Assembly (NCBI RefSeq): GCF_022965755.1
Contig: NZ_CP095187.1
Coordinates: forward strand, 310,001-374,000
Reading direction: 5' to 3'
Length of the DNA stretch: 64,000 bases
Source: Pseudoxanthomonas sp. F37
GTDB taxonomy: Bacteria > Pseudomonadota > Gammaproteobacteria > Xanthomonadales > Xanthomonadaceae
Below, piece after piece: positions 47,863 through 59,841 of the stretch; the first letter of the stretch is position 1, and each line of letters begins with the position of its first letter. The position numbers and the translations under genes were made by a program. The notes under the pieces are model-generated. The model ran no database searches. It saw only the letters and a list, made by a program, of their open reading frames with translations, and was not told the origin of the DNA.

Positions 47863-48492
47863 ATGACCGATCCCAAATCCGCGCGCCTGGGCCCGCTGCC
47901 CGCCCTGATCTTCAGTTCGCGCTGGCTGCAGCTGCCGCTGTATCTGGGCCTGATCGTGGCGCAGGGCGTGTACGTCATCCTGTTCCTGAAGGAGTTGTGG
48001 CATCTGGTCCATGGCGCCACCAGTCTCAGCGAGCAGGACATCATGCTGCTGGTGCTGGGCCTGATCGATGTGGTGATGATCTCGAACCTGCTGATGATGG
48101 TCATCGTGGGCGGTTACGAGACGTTCGTGTCGCGCATGGGGCTGGAGAAGCATCCCGACCAGCCGGAATGGCTGAGCCACGTCAACGCCAGCGTGCTGAA
48201 GGTGAAGCTGGCCATGGCGATCATCGGCATCTCGTCCATCCACCTGCTGAAGACCTTCATCGGCGCCAGCACGCTGGCCGGCCTGCCGCTGTGCGGCACG
48301 CCGGAAGCCTTCGCCGCCGCGGAAGCCGCCAGGACCGCCGGCTGGCTGGCGAAGACCTGCAGTGATTTCACCGCCACCGGGGTGATGTGGCAGACCATCA
48401 TCCATGCCATCTTCATCCTGTCCGCCATCGGCATCGCCTACACCGACAAGCTGATGAACAGCGGTACGCAGGGCAAGCACGCGGCGCACTGA
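47863..48492 (+). CDS. UPF0114/TIGR00645 family membrane protein
   Basis: A 209-residue protein with four helices. The family markers are [50 protein letters not shown] and [20 protein letters not shown], then [20 protein letters not shown]. The function is unknown. An insertion between helices 3 and 4 (about residues 145-170) holds two Cys ([14 protein letters not shown]), probably in the periplasmic loop. Confidence 0.92.
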   Translation: MTDPKSARLGPLPALIFSSRWLQLPLYLGLIVAQGVYVILFLKELWHLVHGATSLSEQDIMLLVLGLIDVVMISNLLMMVIVGGYETFVSRMGLEKHPDQPEWLSHVNASVLKVKLAMAIIGISSIHLLKTFIGASTLAGLPLCGTPEAFAAAEAARTAGWLAKTCSDFTATGVMWQTIIHAIFILSAIGIAYTDKLMNSGTQGKHAAH

Positions 48493-48605
48493 TCCCGGCA
48501 TGCAGGTGGGCTCCGGCTGGCCGCCGGCCGCTGGCAGGGCCTTCATGCACGTCGCCGAACGGGCCTGAACGGACTGCGTCTCAGGGTATGGGCCGCCGCA
48601 GGCCG

Positions 48606-48611
48606 TAAAAT
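48606..48611 (+). promoter_or_regulatory. -10 box, leaderless start of uvrD
   Basis: TAAAAT, six bases before the ATG at 48618, with no ribosome site. No clear -35 is visible. Confidence 0.5.
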
Positions 48612-48617
48612 GCGCGG

Positions 48618-50810
<2,193 letters not shown>

Positions 50811-50821
50811 GGGGCCGCCGG

Positions 50822-50863
50822 TTGATCCAGATCACGGCGCCCTAAGCCCGGCGGGCGTGTAAT
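50822..50863 (+). promoter_or_regulatory. FNR/ANR-type site and promoter of the usp gene
   Basis: TTGATCCAGATCAC (50822-50835) matches the FNR box TTGATnnnnATCAA except for the last base. A -10-like TGTAAT is at 50858-50863. With a start near 50870 the box is centred at -41.5, the standard position for class II activation by FNR-family regulators. This points to induction at low oxygen. Confidence 0.65.
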
Positions 50864-50892
50864 GGCCGCATCCCATCACCACGAGGTGCGGC

Positions 50893-51339
50893 ATGTACCG
50901 GCATATCCTGATCGCGACGGACGGCTCGGAACGGGCCAGCAAGGGCGTGCAGCACGGCCTGGCCCTGGCGGCCCGGCTGCAGGCCAAGGCCACGGTGCTG
51001 ACCGTCAGCGAGCCCATCAACACCGGTTTCGACGATGCGCTGGGCTGGAGCGCGGTGGCGACCTCGCTGCCGGATTTCCAGAACGCCCGCAACGAGGCCG
51101 CGCGCAAGGTACTGGATGCGGCGGCGGCGGAGGGTGAGCGGGCGGGCGTGACGCCGCAGCTGCTGCACGTGGCCGACCGCTATGCGGCGGAGACGATCGT
51201 GGACACGGCCGAGCGCCAGGGCTGCGACCTCATCGTGATGGCGTCGCACGGGCGGCGCGCCCTGGGCCGCCTGCTGCTTGGCAGCCAGACCAGCGAAGTG
51301 CTGGCCCGCTGCGGCGTGCCGGTGCTGGTGATCCGCTGA
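50893..51339 (+). CDS. Universal stress protein (UspA family)
   Basis: A 148-residue single-domain protein: MYRHILIATDGSERASKGV at the start, and the ATP-binding motif IVMASHGRRALGRLLLGSQT near the C-terminus (the G-2x-G-9x-G(S/T) pattern). Such proteins support survival in stationary phase and under oxygen limitation; in Pseudomonas several are under Anr control. An FNR-type box upstream fits that pattern. Confidence 0.95.
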   Translation: MYRHILIATDGSERASKGVQHGLALAARLQAKATVLTVSEPINTGFDDALGWSAVATSLPDFQNARNEAARKVLDAAAAEGERAGVTPQLLHVADRYAAETIVDTAERQGCDLIVMASHGRRALGRLLLGSQTSEVLARCGVPVLVIR

Positions 51340-51349
51340 ACGCCGGACC

Positions 51350-51652
51350 TCACCAGCCGTAGAGCTTCCAGTACACCGGCGAGACGTCGACGTTGTCCTT
51401 GCTCTTGTCCAGGCGACCGTCGCCGTCGGAGTCGTACAGGTAATAGGCCGCGCCGCGCGCCGGCGTCACCTTGACCATGCGCAGGTTGCCCGCCACGCGG
51501 TATTCCTCGATCACGTCGCCGTTGGTCCCGGTGCGCACGGCGACCTGCGCATTGGCCAGGTCCACCTCGGAGGGGCGGCCGCCGGTCGACGCGCAGCCGG
51601 CGATGGCCAGCAGGCTGCACAGCGGCAAGGCCAGGGTCGTCATGCGGTTCAT
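51350..51652 (-). CDS. DUF2782 family lipoprotein
   Basis: A 100-residue lipoprotein with lipobox LLAIAGC (Cys20). The DUF2782 core is VIEEYRVAGNLRMVKVTPAR and AYYLYDSDGDGRLDKSKD, then PVYWKLYGW at the end. In many gammaproteobacteria this family sits immediately upstream of polA in the opposite direction, as it does here. The function is unknown. The DSDGDGRLD stretch resembles a calcium-binding loop. Confidence 0.88.
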   Translation of the reverse strand: MNRMTTLALPLCSLLAIAGCASTGGRPSEVDLANAQVAVRTGTNGDVIEEYRVAGNLRMVKVTPARGAAYYLYDSDGDGRLDKSKDNVDVSPVYWKLYGW

Positions 51653-51735
51653 CGCGGCGTCCTGTCGGGGGAGTCGGCCGGATTATGCGCCCAATGCGGC
51701 GCGTTGCGCGTGACGCCGCGCCCGGGGGTGCGGCG

Positions 51736-51741
51736 TAGAAT
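51736..51741 (+). promoter_or_regulatory. -10 box, leaderless start of polA
   Basis: TAGAAT, six bases before the ATG at 51748, with no Shine-Dalgarno. This places the transcription start at the start codon. Confidence 0.55.
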
Positions 51742-51747
51742 GCCGGC

Positions 51748-54510
51748 ATGACAAGACTCGTACTGATCGACGGCTCCAGCTACCTGTTCCGCGCGTTCCA
51801 TGCGCTGCCCCCGCTGACCAATGCGCAGGGCGAGCCGACCGGCGCGCTGTTCGGCGTGGTCAACATGCTGCGCGCCACGCTGAAGGAAAAGCCGGACTAC
51901 GTGGCCTTCGTGCTGGACGCCAGTGGGCCGACCTTCCGCGACGAGCTCTATCCCGACTACAAGGCGAACCGGCCGCCGATGCCCGAGGACCTGCGTGCGC
52001 AGGTCGAGCCGATGATCCGCATCGTGCAGGCGCTGGGATTCCCGCTGCTGCGCGTGGAGGGCGTGGAGGCCGACGACGTGATCGGCACGCTGGCGCTGCA
52101 GGGCGCGGCGCAGGGCATGCAGGTCACCATCTCCACCAGCGACAAGGACTTCGCCCAACTGGTGCGGCCGGGCGTGGCGCTGGTCAACACGATGAGCGGC
52201 AGCCGTCTGGACTCCGCCGACGCCGTGGTCGAAAAGTTCGGCGTGCGTCCCGAGCAGATCGTCGACTTCCTGGCCCTGATGGGCGATGCGGTGGACAACG
52301 TGCCCGGCGTGGAGAAATGCGGGCCCAAGACCGCCGCCAAGTGGCTGGGCGAATACGGCTCGCTGGCCGCCATCATCGACAGGGCCGGTGAGATCAAGGG
52401 CAAGATCGGCGACAACCTGCGCGCGGCCCTGCCGCGCCTGCCGCTGAATCGCGAACTGGTCACCATCAAGACCGATGTGGCGCTGGAGGGCGGGCCGGAC
52501 TCGCTGCCGTTGCGCGAGCGCCATGTCGAAGCGCTGCGCGAGCTGTACGCGCGCTATGGCTTCAACCAGGCGCTGAAGGAACTCGAAGGCGGAGCGCCCG
52601 AGGCGTCCGCCGTGGCCGAGAAGGAACCGGGTCGCGCGCGCGGCACCGGACGCGTCGCCACGACGGCGCCCGACGAAGCCGTCGACCCGGCGCTGGGCGC
52701 CGCGGGCGAATACGCGGCCGTGACCGAACCCGCGCAGCTCGACGCGCTCGTCGCGCAGCTGCGCGCGGCCGACGAGTTCGCGTTCGATACCGAGACCGAC
52801 AGCCTGGATCCGATGCAGGCGAATCTGGTGGGCCTCAGCTTCGCCACGCAGACCGGCAAGGCGGTGTACGTGCCGGTGGGGCACGACTACCCCGGCGCCC
52901 CGCCGCAGCTCGACCGTACCCGGGTGCTGGAGGCGCTCGCACCGGTGCTGTCCGATCCGGCGAAGCGCAAGCTGGGCCAGCACGGCAAGTACGACCTGCA
53001 CGTGCTGCGCCGCCATGGCGTGGACGTGCAGGGCTATGCCGACGACACGATGCTGGAGAGCTTCGTGCTGAACTCGGGCAGCAACCGCCACGACATGGAC
53101 AGCCTGGCCAGGCGCTTCCTCGGCTACGACACCATCAAGTACGAGGACGTGGCCGGCAAGGGGGCCAAGCAGATTCCGTTCTCCCAGGTGGCCGTCGACG
53201 ACGCCACCCGTTATGCGGCCGAAGACGCCGACATCACCCTGCGCCTGCACCGCGTGCTGGCGCCCCGGCTGGCGGCGGAGCCGGGCCTGCAGCGCGTGTA
53301 CCGCGACATCGAGATGCCGCTGGTGCCGGTGCTGGCGCGCATCGAAGCCAACGGCGTGATGATCGATGGCGACGAACTCCGCCGGCAGAGCGCCGACCTG
53401 TCCAAGCGCATGCTGGCGGCGCAGCAGAAGGCCACCGAGCTGGCCGGCCGCACCTTCAACCTGGATTCGCCCAAGCAGTTGCAGGCGCTGCTGTTCGACG
53501 AACTGAAGCTGCCGGTGCTGGTGAAGACGCCCACCGGCCAGCCCAGCACCAACGAGGAGGCGCTGGAGGCCATCGCCGACCAGCACGAACTGCCGCGGGT
53601 GATCCTGGAATACCGCGGCCTGGCCAAGTTGCGCAGCACCTACACCGACAAGCTGCCGGAGATGGTCAACCCCGACACCGGCCGCGTGCACACCAGCTAT
53701 CACCAGGCCGGTGCGGCGACCGGGCGGCTGTCCTCGACCGATCCCAACCTGCAGAACATCCCGATCCGCACCGACGACGGGCGCCGCATCCGCAAGGCCT
53801 TCGTCGCGCCGCCGGGCCGCAAGCTGGTGGCCTGCGACTACTCGCAGATCGAACTGCGCATCATGGCCCACCTGTCGCAGGACCCGGGCCTGGTGCGCGC
53901 GTTCGAATCCGGCGCCGACATCCACAAGGCGACGGCGGCGGAAGTGTTCGGCCGCAGGCTGGAGGAGGTCACCGCCAACGAGCGCCGCGCCGCCAAGGCC
54001 ATCAACTTCGGCCTGATGTACGGCATGAGCGCGTTCGGCCTGGCGCGCCAGCTGGGGATCGGGCGCGGCGAGGCGCAGGACTACATCGCGCTGTACTTCA
54101 GCCGTTACCCCGGCGTGCGCGATTACATGGAACGCACGCGCCAGCAGGCGCGCGAGCATGGGTATGTCGAAACCGTGTCCGGCCGCCGCCTGTACCTGGA
54201 GTACATCAACAAGGGCACCCAGGGCCAGCGCGCCGGCGCCGAGCGCGCGGCGATCAACGCGCCCATGCAGGGCACCGCGGCGGACATCATCAAGCGCGCG
54301 ATGATCGGCGTGGATGCGTGGCTGGCGCATCACCGCGACCAGGCCCTGATGATCCTGCAGGTGCACGACGAACTGGTGTTCGAAGCCGATGCCGACTTCG
54401 TGCCGGAGCTGCTGGCCGAAGCGACGTCACGGATGGCGGCCGCCGCGCAACTGAGCGTTCCGCTGGTGGTGGACAGCGGGGTGGGAAACAACTGGGAAGA
54501 GGCCCACTGA
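51748..54510 (+). CDS. polA: DNA polymerase I
   Basis: A 920-residue enzyme for Okazaki-fragment processing and repair synthesis. The 5'-3' exonuclease domain (1 to about 290) has FVLDASGPTFRDELYPDYKA and VEADDVIGTLA. The 3'-5' exonuclease domain has FAFDTETDSLDPM with Asp347 and Glu349, so proofreading is intact. The polymerase domain has the catalytic Asp697 in ACDYSQIELRIMAHLS and Asp874 in QVHDELVFEADA, plus the O-helix RRAAKAINFGLMYGMSAFGL. Its neighbours (DUF2782 gene upstream, sX13-like RNA downstream) match Xanthomonas. Confidence 0.98.
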   Translation: MTRLVLIDGSSYLFRAFHALPPLTNAQGEPTGALFGVVNMLRATLKEKPDYVAFVLDASGPTFRDELYPDYKANRPPMPEDLRAQVEPMIRIVQALGFPLLRVEGVEADDVIGTLALQGAAQGMQVTISTSDKDFAQLVRPGVALVNTMSGSRLDSADAVVEKFGVRPEQIVDFLALMGDAVDNVPGVEKCGPKTAAKWLGEYGSLAAIIDRAGEIKGKIGDNLRAALPRLPLNRELVTIKTDVALEGGPDSLPLRERHVEALRELYARYGFNQALKELEGGAPEASAVAEKEPGRARGTGRVATTAPDEAVDPALGAAGEYAAVTEPAQLDALVAQLRAADEFAFDTETDSLDPMQANLVGLSFATQTGKAVYVPVGHDYPGAPPQLDRTRVLEALAPVLSDPAKRKLGQHGKYDLHVLRRHGVDVQGYADDTMLESFVLNSGSNRHDMDSLARRFLGYDTIKYEDVAGKGAKQIPFSQVAVDDATRYAAEDADITLRLHRVLAPRLAAEPGLQRVYRDIEMPLVPVLARIEANGVMIDGDELRRQSADLSKRMLAAQQKATELAGRTFNLDSPKQLQALLFDELKLPVLVKTPTGQPSTNEEALEAIADQHELPRVILEYRGLAKLRSTYTDKLPEMVNPDTGRVHTSYHQAGAATGRLSSTDPNLQNIPIRTDDGRRIRKAFVAPPGRKLVACDYSQIELRIMAHLSQDPGLVRAFESGADIHKATAAEVFGRRLEEVTANERRAAKAINFGLMYGMSAFGLARQLGIGRGEAQDYIALYFSRYPGVRDYMERTRQQAREHGYVETVSGRRLYLEYINKGTQGQRAGAERAAINAPMQGTAADIIKRAMIGVDAWLAHHRDQALMILQVHDELVFEADADFVPELLAEATSRMAAAAQLSVPLVVDSGVGNNWEEAH

Positions 54511-54683
54511 GCCCGGGCTGAAAACGTTTTCCTTGCAGAACATGTACTTGCGGAAGCTCAGGAAAACCCTGACAGGTATATTTGTATACCGGCCAGTTCA
54601 ATAAACTGAATTCCTCCTGAATCTTACGGTTTTTTAACCGGAATCTTCACGAACCATCCATGTGCGGAGTGGTCATATAGCTC
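54511..54683. other. polA downstream region with three small palindromes
   Basis: An AT-rich stretch in an otherwise GC-rich region, with no ORF. GGTATA-TTTG-TATACC (54575-54590), CAGTT-caata-AACTG (54594-54608) and CGGTT-TTTT-AACCG (54627-54640) follow one another within 66 bp. The last could terminate polA transcription. The promoter of the small RNA should lie at the right end: CATATA at 54674-54679 is a possible -10. Confidence 0.5.
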
Positions 54684-54812
54684 GCGACAGATGCAACGTC
54701 TGTCGCTGATCTCTCCCATCCCCTGGAGCGATCTCCCCCGGAGCGACGACCCCTCCCCAGGTCCCGCTCCTCTGGCCCCGCCGATCTCCCCCTGGTCTGC
54801 GGGGCTTTTTAT
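54684..54812 (+). ncRNA. sX13: sX13-like small regulatory RNA
   Basis: A predicted RNA of about 125 nt. It begins with a perfect 8-bp hairpin (GCGACAGA-tgcaacg-TCTGTCGC, 54684-54706). A second stem is GGAGCG...CGCTCC (54740-54770). An intrinsic terminator GCCCCGC...GCGGGGC plus TTTTT ends it at about 54810. Loops and linkers are C-rich (CTCCC, TCCCC, CTCCCCC, CCCCTCCCC). sX13 of Xanthomonas is a trans-acting sRNA of about 115 nt with C-rich loops that pair with G-rich mRNA leaders, encoded downstream of polA. Position, size and loops all agree; identity is inferred without alignment. Confidence 0.82.
54775..54812 (+). terminator. Intrinsic terminator of the sX13-like RNA
   Basis: GCCCCGC (54775-54781) and GCGGGGC (54799-54805) flank a 17-base C-rich loop and are followed by five T residues. 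Confidence 0.85.
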
Positions 54813-54876
54813 TGCCCGTCGTTTGGCCCGATGGCGTGCGCTACCGTGCGTGGCGTCCTCGACCAGGCGGTGACAC

Positions 54877-55365
54877 ATGAGCGCGATCCTCGAACCGATG
54901 TTCCAGCTGGCCATGCCGTGGTGGGCGTTCGTGCTGCGCGCCTGCGCCGTGTATTTCATCCTGCTGGCCATGATCCGCATGAGCGGCAAGCGCACGATGG
55001 GGCAGTTCACGCCGTTCGACATGCTGCTGGTCGTGCTGCTGGGAAACGCGGTGCAGAACGCGCTGCTCGGCGAGGATACGTCGGTGGGCGGCGGCCTGCT
55101 GCTGGCCGCCACCCTGATCGCGTTGAACTGGAGCGTGGGCCTGGTATCGGCGCGGTCGCCGAAGGTGGAGCGCTGGATCGAAGGCGTGCCGGTGCTGTTG
55201 GCGCGGGATGGGCAGGTCTATCGCGAAGTGCTGCGGCGCGAGCTGATCAGTCGCGAGGACTTCGAGAAGGCGATGCGCGAAGCCGGTTGCCTGGACATGG
55301 CCGACATCCGCCTGGCCGTGCTGGAGAACAACGGGCACATCACGGTGGTGGGCAGGCAGACCTAG
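54877..55365 (+). CDS. DUF421 (YetF-like) membrane protein
   Basis: A 162-residue protein with three N-terminal helices: AMPWWAFVLRACAVYFILLA, FTPFDMLLVVLLGNAVQNAL and GLLLAATLIALNWSVGLVSA. A cytoplasmic domain follows with VPVLLARDGQVYREVLRREL, ISREDFEKAMREAGCLDMAD and RLAVLENNGHITVVGR, the DUF421 pattern. The function is unknown; in Bacillus, YetF/YdfS proteins are linked to envelope and spore properties. A REP-type inverted repeat follows. Confidence 0.92.
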   Translation: MSAILEPMFQLAMPWWAFVLRACAVYFILLAMIRMSGKRTMGQFTPFDMLLVVLLGNAVQNALLGEDTSVGGGLLLAATLIALNWSVGLVSARSPKVERWIEGVPVLLARDGQVYREVLRRELISREDFEKAMREAGCLDMADIRLAVLENNGHITVVGRQT

Positions 55366-55369
55366 CTCC

Positions 55370-55527
55370 CTGCAGGAGCGACGTGAGTCGCGACCGTGGA
55401 ACTGAAACGCCGTTGACGTTCGTCTCGCCCGCACCGCGCGGGAAACAGGGAATGCCTGCCCCCGCGTGCGCCGGCCAAGCCCCACGCATTGGGTGGCGCG
55501 CGGTCGCGACTCACCTCGCTCCTGCAG
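55370..55527. repeat. Paired inverted repeat, TGCAGGAGCG type
   Basis: Arms of 27 bp (CTGCAGGAGCGACGTGAGTC... at 55370-55396 and its complement at 55501-55527) match except at one base and enclose about 104 bp. It is the same element family as at 20039-20192, here between the DUF421 gene and hemF, which converge. Confidence 0.85.
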
Positions 55528-55540
55528 AAGAAGAACAGGC

Positions 55541-56470
55541 TCAGGCGAATTCGGCCAACCAGTCGCGCGGGCGCAGATAGTCCGCCAGCCGCTGCTCGTC
55601 GCTGCCATCTTCCGGCGCATAGCCGTATTCCCAGCGCACCAGCGGCGGCAGGCTCATCAGGATGGATTCGGCGCGGCCGCCGCTCTGCAGGCCGAACAGC
55701 GTGCCACGGTCGTAGACCAGGTTGAATTCCACGTAGCGGCCCCGCCGGTACAACTGGAACTGGCGTTCGCGTTCGCCGTAGGGCACGTCCTTGCGGCGCG
55801 CGACAATGGGCAGGTACGCCTCCAGGAAGCCGTCGCCGACGGAGCGCAGGTAGCCGAAGTCGCGCCCGAAGTCTTCGCTGAGGTCGTCGAAGAACAACCC
55901 GCCCACGCCGCGGGTCTCGTTGCGGTGCTTGAGGAAGAAGTACTCGTCGCACCAGCGCTTGTGCGCGTCGTAGCGGGCCTGTCCGCCATACGGCTCGCAC
56001 AGGTCGCGCGCGGTCCGGTGCCAGTGATGCACGTCCTCGTCCACCGGATAGAACGGGGTCAGGTCGAAGCCGCCGCCGAACCACCATGCCACCGTTTCGC
56101 CATCGCGCTCGGCGCGGAAGTGGCGCACGTTCGCGTGGGTGGTGGGCAGGTAGGGGTTGCGTGGATGGAAGACCAGCGATACGCCGACCGCGCGCCAGGA
56201 GGCGCCCGCAAGTTCGGGACGATGTGTGGAGGCGGAGGGCGGCAGCCGATCGCCGGAGACATCCGAGAACCCGATGCCGGCCTGTTCGAACACCGCGCCA
56301 TCGCGCAGCACGCGCGTGCGCCCTCCGCCGCGGATCGGCGAGGCATCGCCGGGCGGGCGGCTCCAGGCATCCTCGCGGAACCGGGCCGTGCCATCGGCGG
56401 CCTCGATGGCGGCGCAGATGCGGTCCTGCAGGTCGGTCAGGTAATCGCGGACGGGCGTGATGTCGTTCAT
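55541..56470 (-). CDS. hemF: Oxygen-dependent coproporphyrinogen III oxidase
   Basis: A 309-residue enzyme that oxidatively decarboxylates coproporphyrinogen III to protoporphyrinogen IX using O2. Conserved blocks are [80 protein letters not shown] and [20 protein letters not shown]. The start is the ATG at 56470 ([11 protein letters not shown]). TAGAAT stands seven bases upstream, predicting a leaderless transcript. Confidence 0.97.
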   Translation of the reverse strand: MNDITPVRDYLTDLQDRICAAIEAADGTARFREDAWSRPPGDASPIRGGGRTRVLRDGAVFEQAGIGFSDVSGDRLPPSASTHRPELAGASWRAVGVSLVFHPRNPYLPTTHANVRHFRAERDGETVAWWFGGGFDLTPFYPVDEDVHHWHRTARDLCEPYGGQARYDAHKRWCDEYFFLKHRNETRGVGGLFFDDLSEDFGRDFGYLRSVGDGFLEAYLPIVARRKDVPYGERERQFQLYRRGRYVEFNLVYDRGTLFGLQSGGRAESILMSLPPLVRWEYGYAPEDGSDEQRLADYLRPRDWLAEFA

Positions 56471-56477
56471 GCCGCCC

Positions 56478-56483
56478 ATTCTA
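56478..56483 (-). promoter_or_regulatory. -10 box, leaderless start of hemF
   Basis: TAGAAT on the minus strand, seven bases before the ATG at 56470. No ribosome site is present, and no clear -35 is visible. Confidence 0.5.
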
Positions 56484-56498
56484 CCGGGCACGCTGCGC

Positions 56499-57050
56499 TC
56501 ACCCGAACTCGGCGCGCACGTGGGGACGGCACAGCTGCCAGACGATCAGCGCATGCAGGGCGCCGAACGTCACCGCCGTCGCCCATGCCAGTGCCAGCGA
56601 CAGGTGGCGCAGCGCGGCCAGTTCGGCCGCCAACGACGCGGCATCCGGCGCCTTCGGCAGCTGGTCGATCCAGGTGAAGAGCGCATCGATCACCGCGATG
56701 ACGCCGAAGTTGGCGGCCGCGCCCAGCACCAGGAAGGCCACGAAACCCCACCAGCCCCACGCGCGCCGCCGCAGCAGGCCCACCGAGACCGCCAGGAAGG
56801 CGCCACTGGCCAGCAGCAAGCCGACGCTGATGGCCACCCCATGCGACAGCGCCCACCGCACCGCAGCCGGTACCGGCTGCGTGGCCAGGAACGCGAGGAC
56901 GCTGTCGATCTCGCCGCCGCGCAGCACCAGCAGTGCCACCAGCACCTGCAGCGCGGCGTACAGCGTCGCCACCAGGCCCATCACGATCGACACCTTCGCG
57001 GTGACGGTGACGAAGGCGGCGCTCTTCGTGATGGGCGACGGGGTGCCCAT
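56499..57050 (-). CDS. Four-helix membrane protein, unknown function
   Basis: 183 residues with four hydrophobic segments (about 20-42, 68-90, 97-117 and 150-170), for example [20 protein letters not shown] and [21 protein letters not shown] soluble loop (about residues 125-145) separates helices 3 and 4. I recognise no family. It starts three bases after the stop of the upstream S9 peptidase gene, so the two are likely co-transcribed. Confidence 0.75.
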   Translation of the reverse strand: MGTPSPITKSAAFVTVTAKVSIVMGLVATLYAALQVLVALLVLRGGEIDSVLAFLATQPVPAAVRWALSHGVAISVGLLLASGAFLAVSVGLLRRRAWGWWGFVAFLVLGAAANFGVIAVIDALFTWIDQLPKAPDAASLAAELAALRHLSLALAWATAVTFGALHALIVWQLCRPHVRAEFG

Positions 57051-57053
57051 GGC

Positions 57054-59420
57054 CTATTTCAGGTTCTGCTCGAACAGCTTCAGCACGCGCTTGTACTCGT
57101 CCAGCCACGAGTCCGAGCGCGTGAAGCCGTGCCGCTCCAGCGGATACGCCGCCAGTTCCCAGTTGTCCTTGCGCAGCTCGATCAGCTTCTGCGTCAGCAC
57201 CACCGAATCCTTGAAGAACACGTTGTCGTCGATCATGCCGTGCGCGATCAGCAGGTGGTCCTGCAGGCCGTCGGCGTACTCGATCGGCGACGAGGTGCGA
57301 TAAGCCTCGGGGTCCAGTTCCGGCGTGTTGAGGATGTTGCTGGTGTACTCGTGGTTGTACTGGGTCCAGTCCACCACCGGCCGCAGCGCGGCGCCGGCCT
57401 TGAAGGTGCCCGGCGAGCGGAACAGCGCCATGAAGGTCATGAAGCCGCCGTAGCTGCCGCCGTAGATGCCGGCGCGGTCGCGGTCGCCCTGCTTCTGCTC
57501 GACCAGCCAGTCCAGGCCGTCCAGGTAATCCTCCAGCTCGGGGTGGCCCATGTTGCGGTAGATCGCGGTGCGCCAGTCGCGGCCGTAGCCTTCGCTGGCG
57601 CGGTAGTCCAGGTCGAGCACGATGTAGCCGCGCTCCACCAGCAGGTGGTGGAACATCTGCTCGCGGAAGTAGTTGGGATAGCGCGCGGTGACGTTCTGCA
57701 GATAGCCCGCACCGTGCACGAACATCACGATGGGATAGCGCTTGCCGGGTTCCATCGTCTCCGGGCCGTAGTACTTGCCCCAGACCACGCCGGCGCCATG
57801 CTTCGACGGTACCTGCACGTACTGCGGCTCGTGCCATCGGCGCGACTTGAAGGCGGCGGAGCGGGTATCGGTGAGCTGCCGCGCCTGGCGGCCGTCCATG
57901 CCCACCACCGACAGCTGCGCGGGCGTGTAGCTGCGCGAATGGCGGACCAGCAGCTGGCGGCCGTCCGGCGAGGCACTGAAGCCCTCCACGCCGTCGAGCG
58001 CGGTGATTTCGCGCAGCTGGTCCGTGGCCAGATCGAGGCCGCAGACCTCGTAGTCGCCCGGCCAGGCACGGTTGCAGAGGAACAGGAAGCCGTTGCCGTC
58101 CGGCGCCACCTGCGGCTCGGATACTTCCCATCTGCCCGTCGTGCGGGCGCGCAGCCTCCCGGTGCCGGTGGCGGTATAGAGGTGCGAGTAGCCGGACTCT
58201 TCGGAAAGCAGCCACAGCGTGCGGTTGTCCGGCAGCCAGCCGAACTGGTTGAAGCCCCAGTTCACCCACGCCTCATCGGTCAGCCGGTGGCGCGGCTGCA
58301 GGCGCGCGCCGGGCAGATCGACGGTGGCGATCCAGCGGTCCTTGTTGTCCACGGCATGGATCTGCACGGCGGCCTGGGTGCCGTCGTTCGTCCACGCCAC
58401 CGCGCTGCCGTCGCTGTCGTTCTCCACGCGCACGTCGCGGTGGCCTTTCAGTGGCTCCTGTCCGGCCTTCCTGCGCAGCGCGGCGAGCGGGTCGCGGTCG
58501 ATGCCCGGCAGCGGGTCGAAGGCCAGCGGCTTGACGCTACCGTCGGCCAGGTCCACCCGCCACAGGGCATGCGGCAGCGGCGCGTTGCGGCCCACGCGCG
58601 TGCGCACGTCCTGGAATTCCTCGTAGCCGGATTCGGTGACGTACTTGGGCATCTTGCCGGCCTGTCCGGCGTCGGCGCCCTTCTTGCGCGTGACCACCAG
58701 CAGCCAGCGCCCGTCCGGCGAGAGCGAGCTCGATTCGATCTCCACTTCGGCGCCCAGGTAGACCGGCGCCGGCGCGCGGGTGGGATCGGCCCTGCGCCAC
58801 GCCTCGGCCTGCTGCTGCGCGGTCTCGCGCTGGGCGCGGTCATCGGCCAGCGTGCGGATCGTGCGCAACTGCTGCTCGCGCAGCGCATCGGCCTTGGGCG
58901 GGGCCAGGGGGTCGCGTTCGGCCTTGAGTTCGGCGACGAGCGCGGTGCCGGTGCCGGCGGTCCAGCGGTACCAGCTGTTGCCCGCCCGCCACAGCACCGC
59001 GCCATCGGCACCGAAGCGCGCCTGCTGTTCGGCCTCGTTGGTGCGGGTGACCTGGGTCAGCGCCCCGCTGCGCAGGTCGCGCACGAACAGGTCGCCGTTG
59101 CGCGTGAGCAGCATGCGCCGGCGGGCGGCATCGTAGACCGGGTTGGCCGCGTCCAGGCGCGCGCGCTGGTCGTCGGCCACGCGATGCGCGGCGCCACCTT
59201 CGAGCGCCTGTTCGAACGTGTCGCGCACGCTGCTGCCGTCGCGCTTGAGTTCGTACTGCACCTGTTTGCCGTCCCAGGTCCACCAGGCGCGTTCCACCGG
59301 CGGACCGATCCAGTCCGGTTCGGCCATCGCCTGTTCCAGGGTGAACGGCGCGGTCGTCTGGGCGTGCGCCGCGGGGGCGAGGGCGAACGGCAGCAGCAAG
59401 GCAAGCAGGGCGGGGCGCAT
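57054..59420 (-). CDS. S9 family prolyl oligopeptidase-type peptidase
   Basis: A 788-residue exported peptidase. The start is the ATG at 59420, which places the signal peptide [20 protein letters not shown] first; the open frame further upstream has no signal sequence. A propeller (about 50-540) is followed by the hydrolase domain with Ser656 in [12 protein letters not shown], Asp731 in [11 protein letters not shown] and His764 in LERHGFT. It is more like DPP-IV/acylaminoacyl-type members of S9 than the enzyme at 44049-46277. It probably degrades proline-containing peptides in the periplasm. Confidence 0.92.
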   Translation of the reverse strand: MRPALLALLLPFALAPAAHAQTTAPFTLEQAMAEPDWIGPPVERAWWTWDGKQVQYELKRDGSSVRDTFEQALEGGAAHRVADDQRARLDAANPVYDAARRRMLLTRNGDLFVRDLRSGALTQVTRTNEAEQQARFGADGAVLWRAGNSWYRWTAGTGTALVAELKAERDPLAPPKADALREQQLRTIRTLADDRAQRETAQQQAEAWRRADPTRAPAPVYLGAEVEIESSSLSPDGRWLLVVTRKKGADAGQAGKMPKYVTESGYEEFQDVRTRVGRNAPLPHALWRVDLADGSVKPLAFDPLPGIDRDPLAALRRKAGQEPLKGHRDVRVENDSDGSAVAWTNDGTQAAVQIHAVDNKDRWIATVDLPGARLQPRHRLTDEAWVNWGFNQFGWLPDNRTLWLLSEESGYSHLYTATGTGRLRARTTGRWEVSEPQVAPDGNGFLFLCNRAWPGDYEVCGLDLATDQLREITALDGVEGFSASPDGRQLLVRHSRSYTPAQLSVVGMDGRQARQLTDTRSAAFKSRRWHEPQYVQVPSKHGAGVVWGKYYGPETMEPGKRYPIVMFVHGAGYLQNVTARYPNYFREQMFHHLLVERGYIVLDLDYRASEGYGRDWRTAIYRNMGHPELEDYLDGLDWLVEQKQGDRDRAGIYGGSYGGFMTFMALFRSPGTFKAGAALRPVVDWTQYNHEYTSNILNTPELDPEAYRTSSPIEYADGLQDHLLIAHGMIDDNVFFKDSVVLTQKLIELRKDNWELAAYPLERHGFTRSDSWLDEYKRVLKLFEQNLK

Positions 59421-59583
59421 CGGGCATCCGTTAGTGCAAGGTGAAGAGGCGAAGATTACCAGCCCCTCCGCCAGGCGCCGGCCGCTGATCGTCATGCCGC
59501 GCGCGCCTGCGGCGCGGGTTTCGCGCATGGGGCATTTCCCGCACAATCCCCGCTTGTCCACTCGCAGGGCGCAGTACGCGCGG

Positions 59584-59841
59584 ATGCACGCCTACGTCTA
59601 CAAGAGCCAGCGCAAGGCCGACACGTTCGTCTACCTGGCGGCGCGCGATGACTTCGGCCGCGTGCCGGAGCCGCTGCGCGCCCAACTGGGCGCGCTGACG
59701 TTCGTGCTGGACGTGGCCCTGACCCCGGACCGCAAACTGGCCCGCGAGGACGTGGCCGTCGTGCGCACCAACCTGGCCGCGCGCGGCTTCCACATCCAGT
59801 TCCCGCCGCAGCCCGATCCTGCCGTCCGTCCCGATGCCTGA
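59584..59841 (+). CDS. YcgL domain protein
   Basis: An 85-residue small cytoplasmic protein: [20 protein letters not shown], then [20 protein letters not shown] and [20 protein letters not shown], the full YcgL family pattern. The function is unknown. Its last eight bases overlap the start of the large ankyrin gene, so translation of the two is coupled. Confidence 0.94.
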   Translation: MHAYVYKSQRKADTFVYLAARDDFGRVPEPLRAQLGALTFVLDVALTPDRKLAREDVAVVRTNLAARGFHIQFPPQPDPAVRPDA

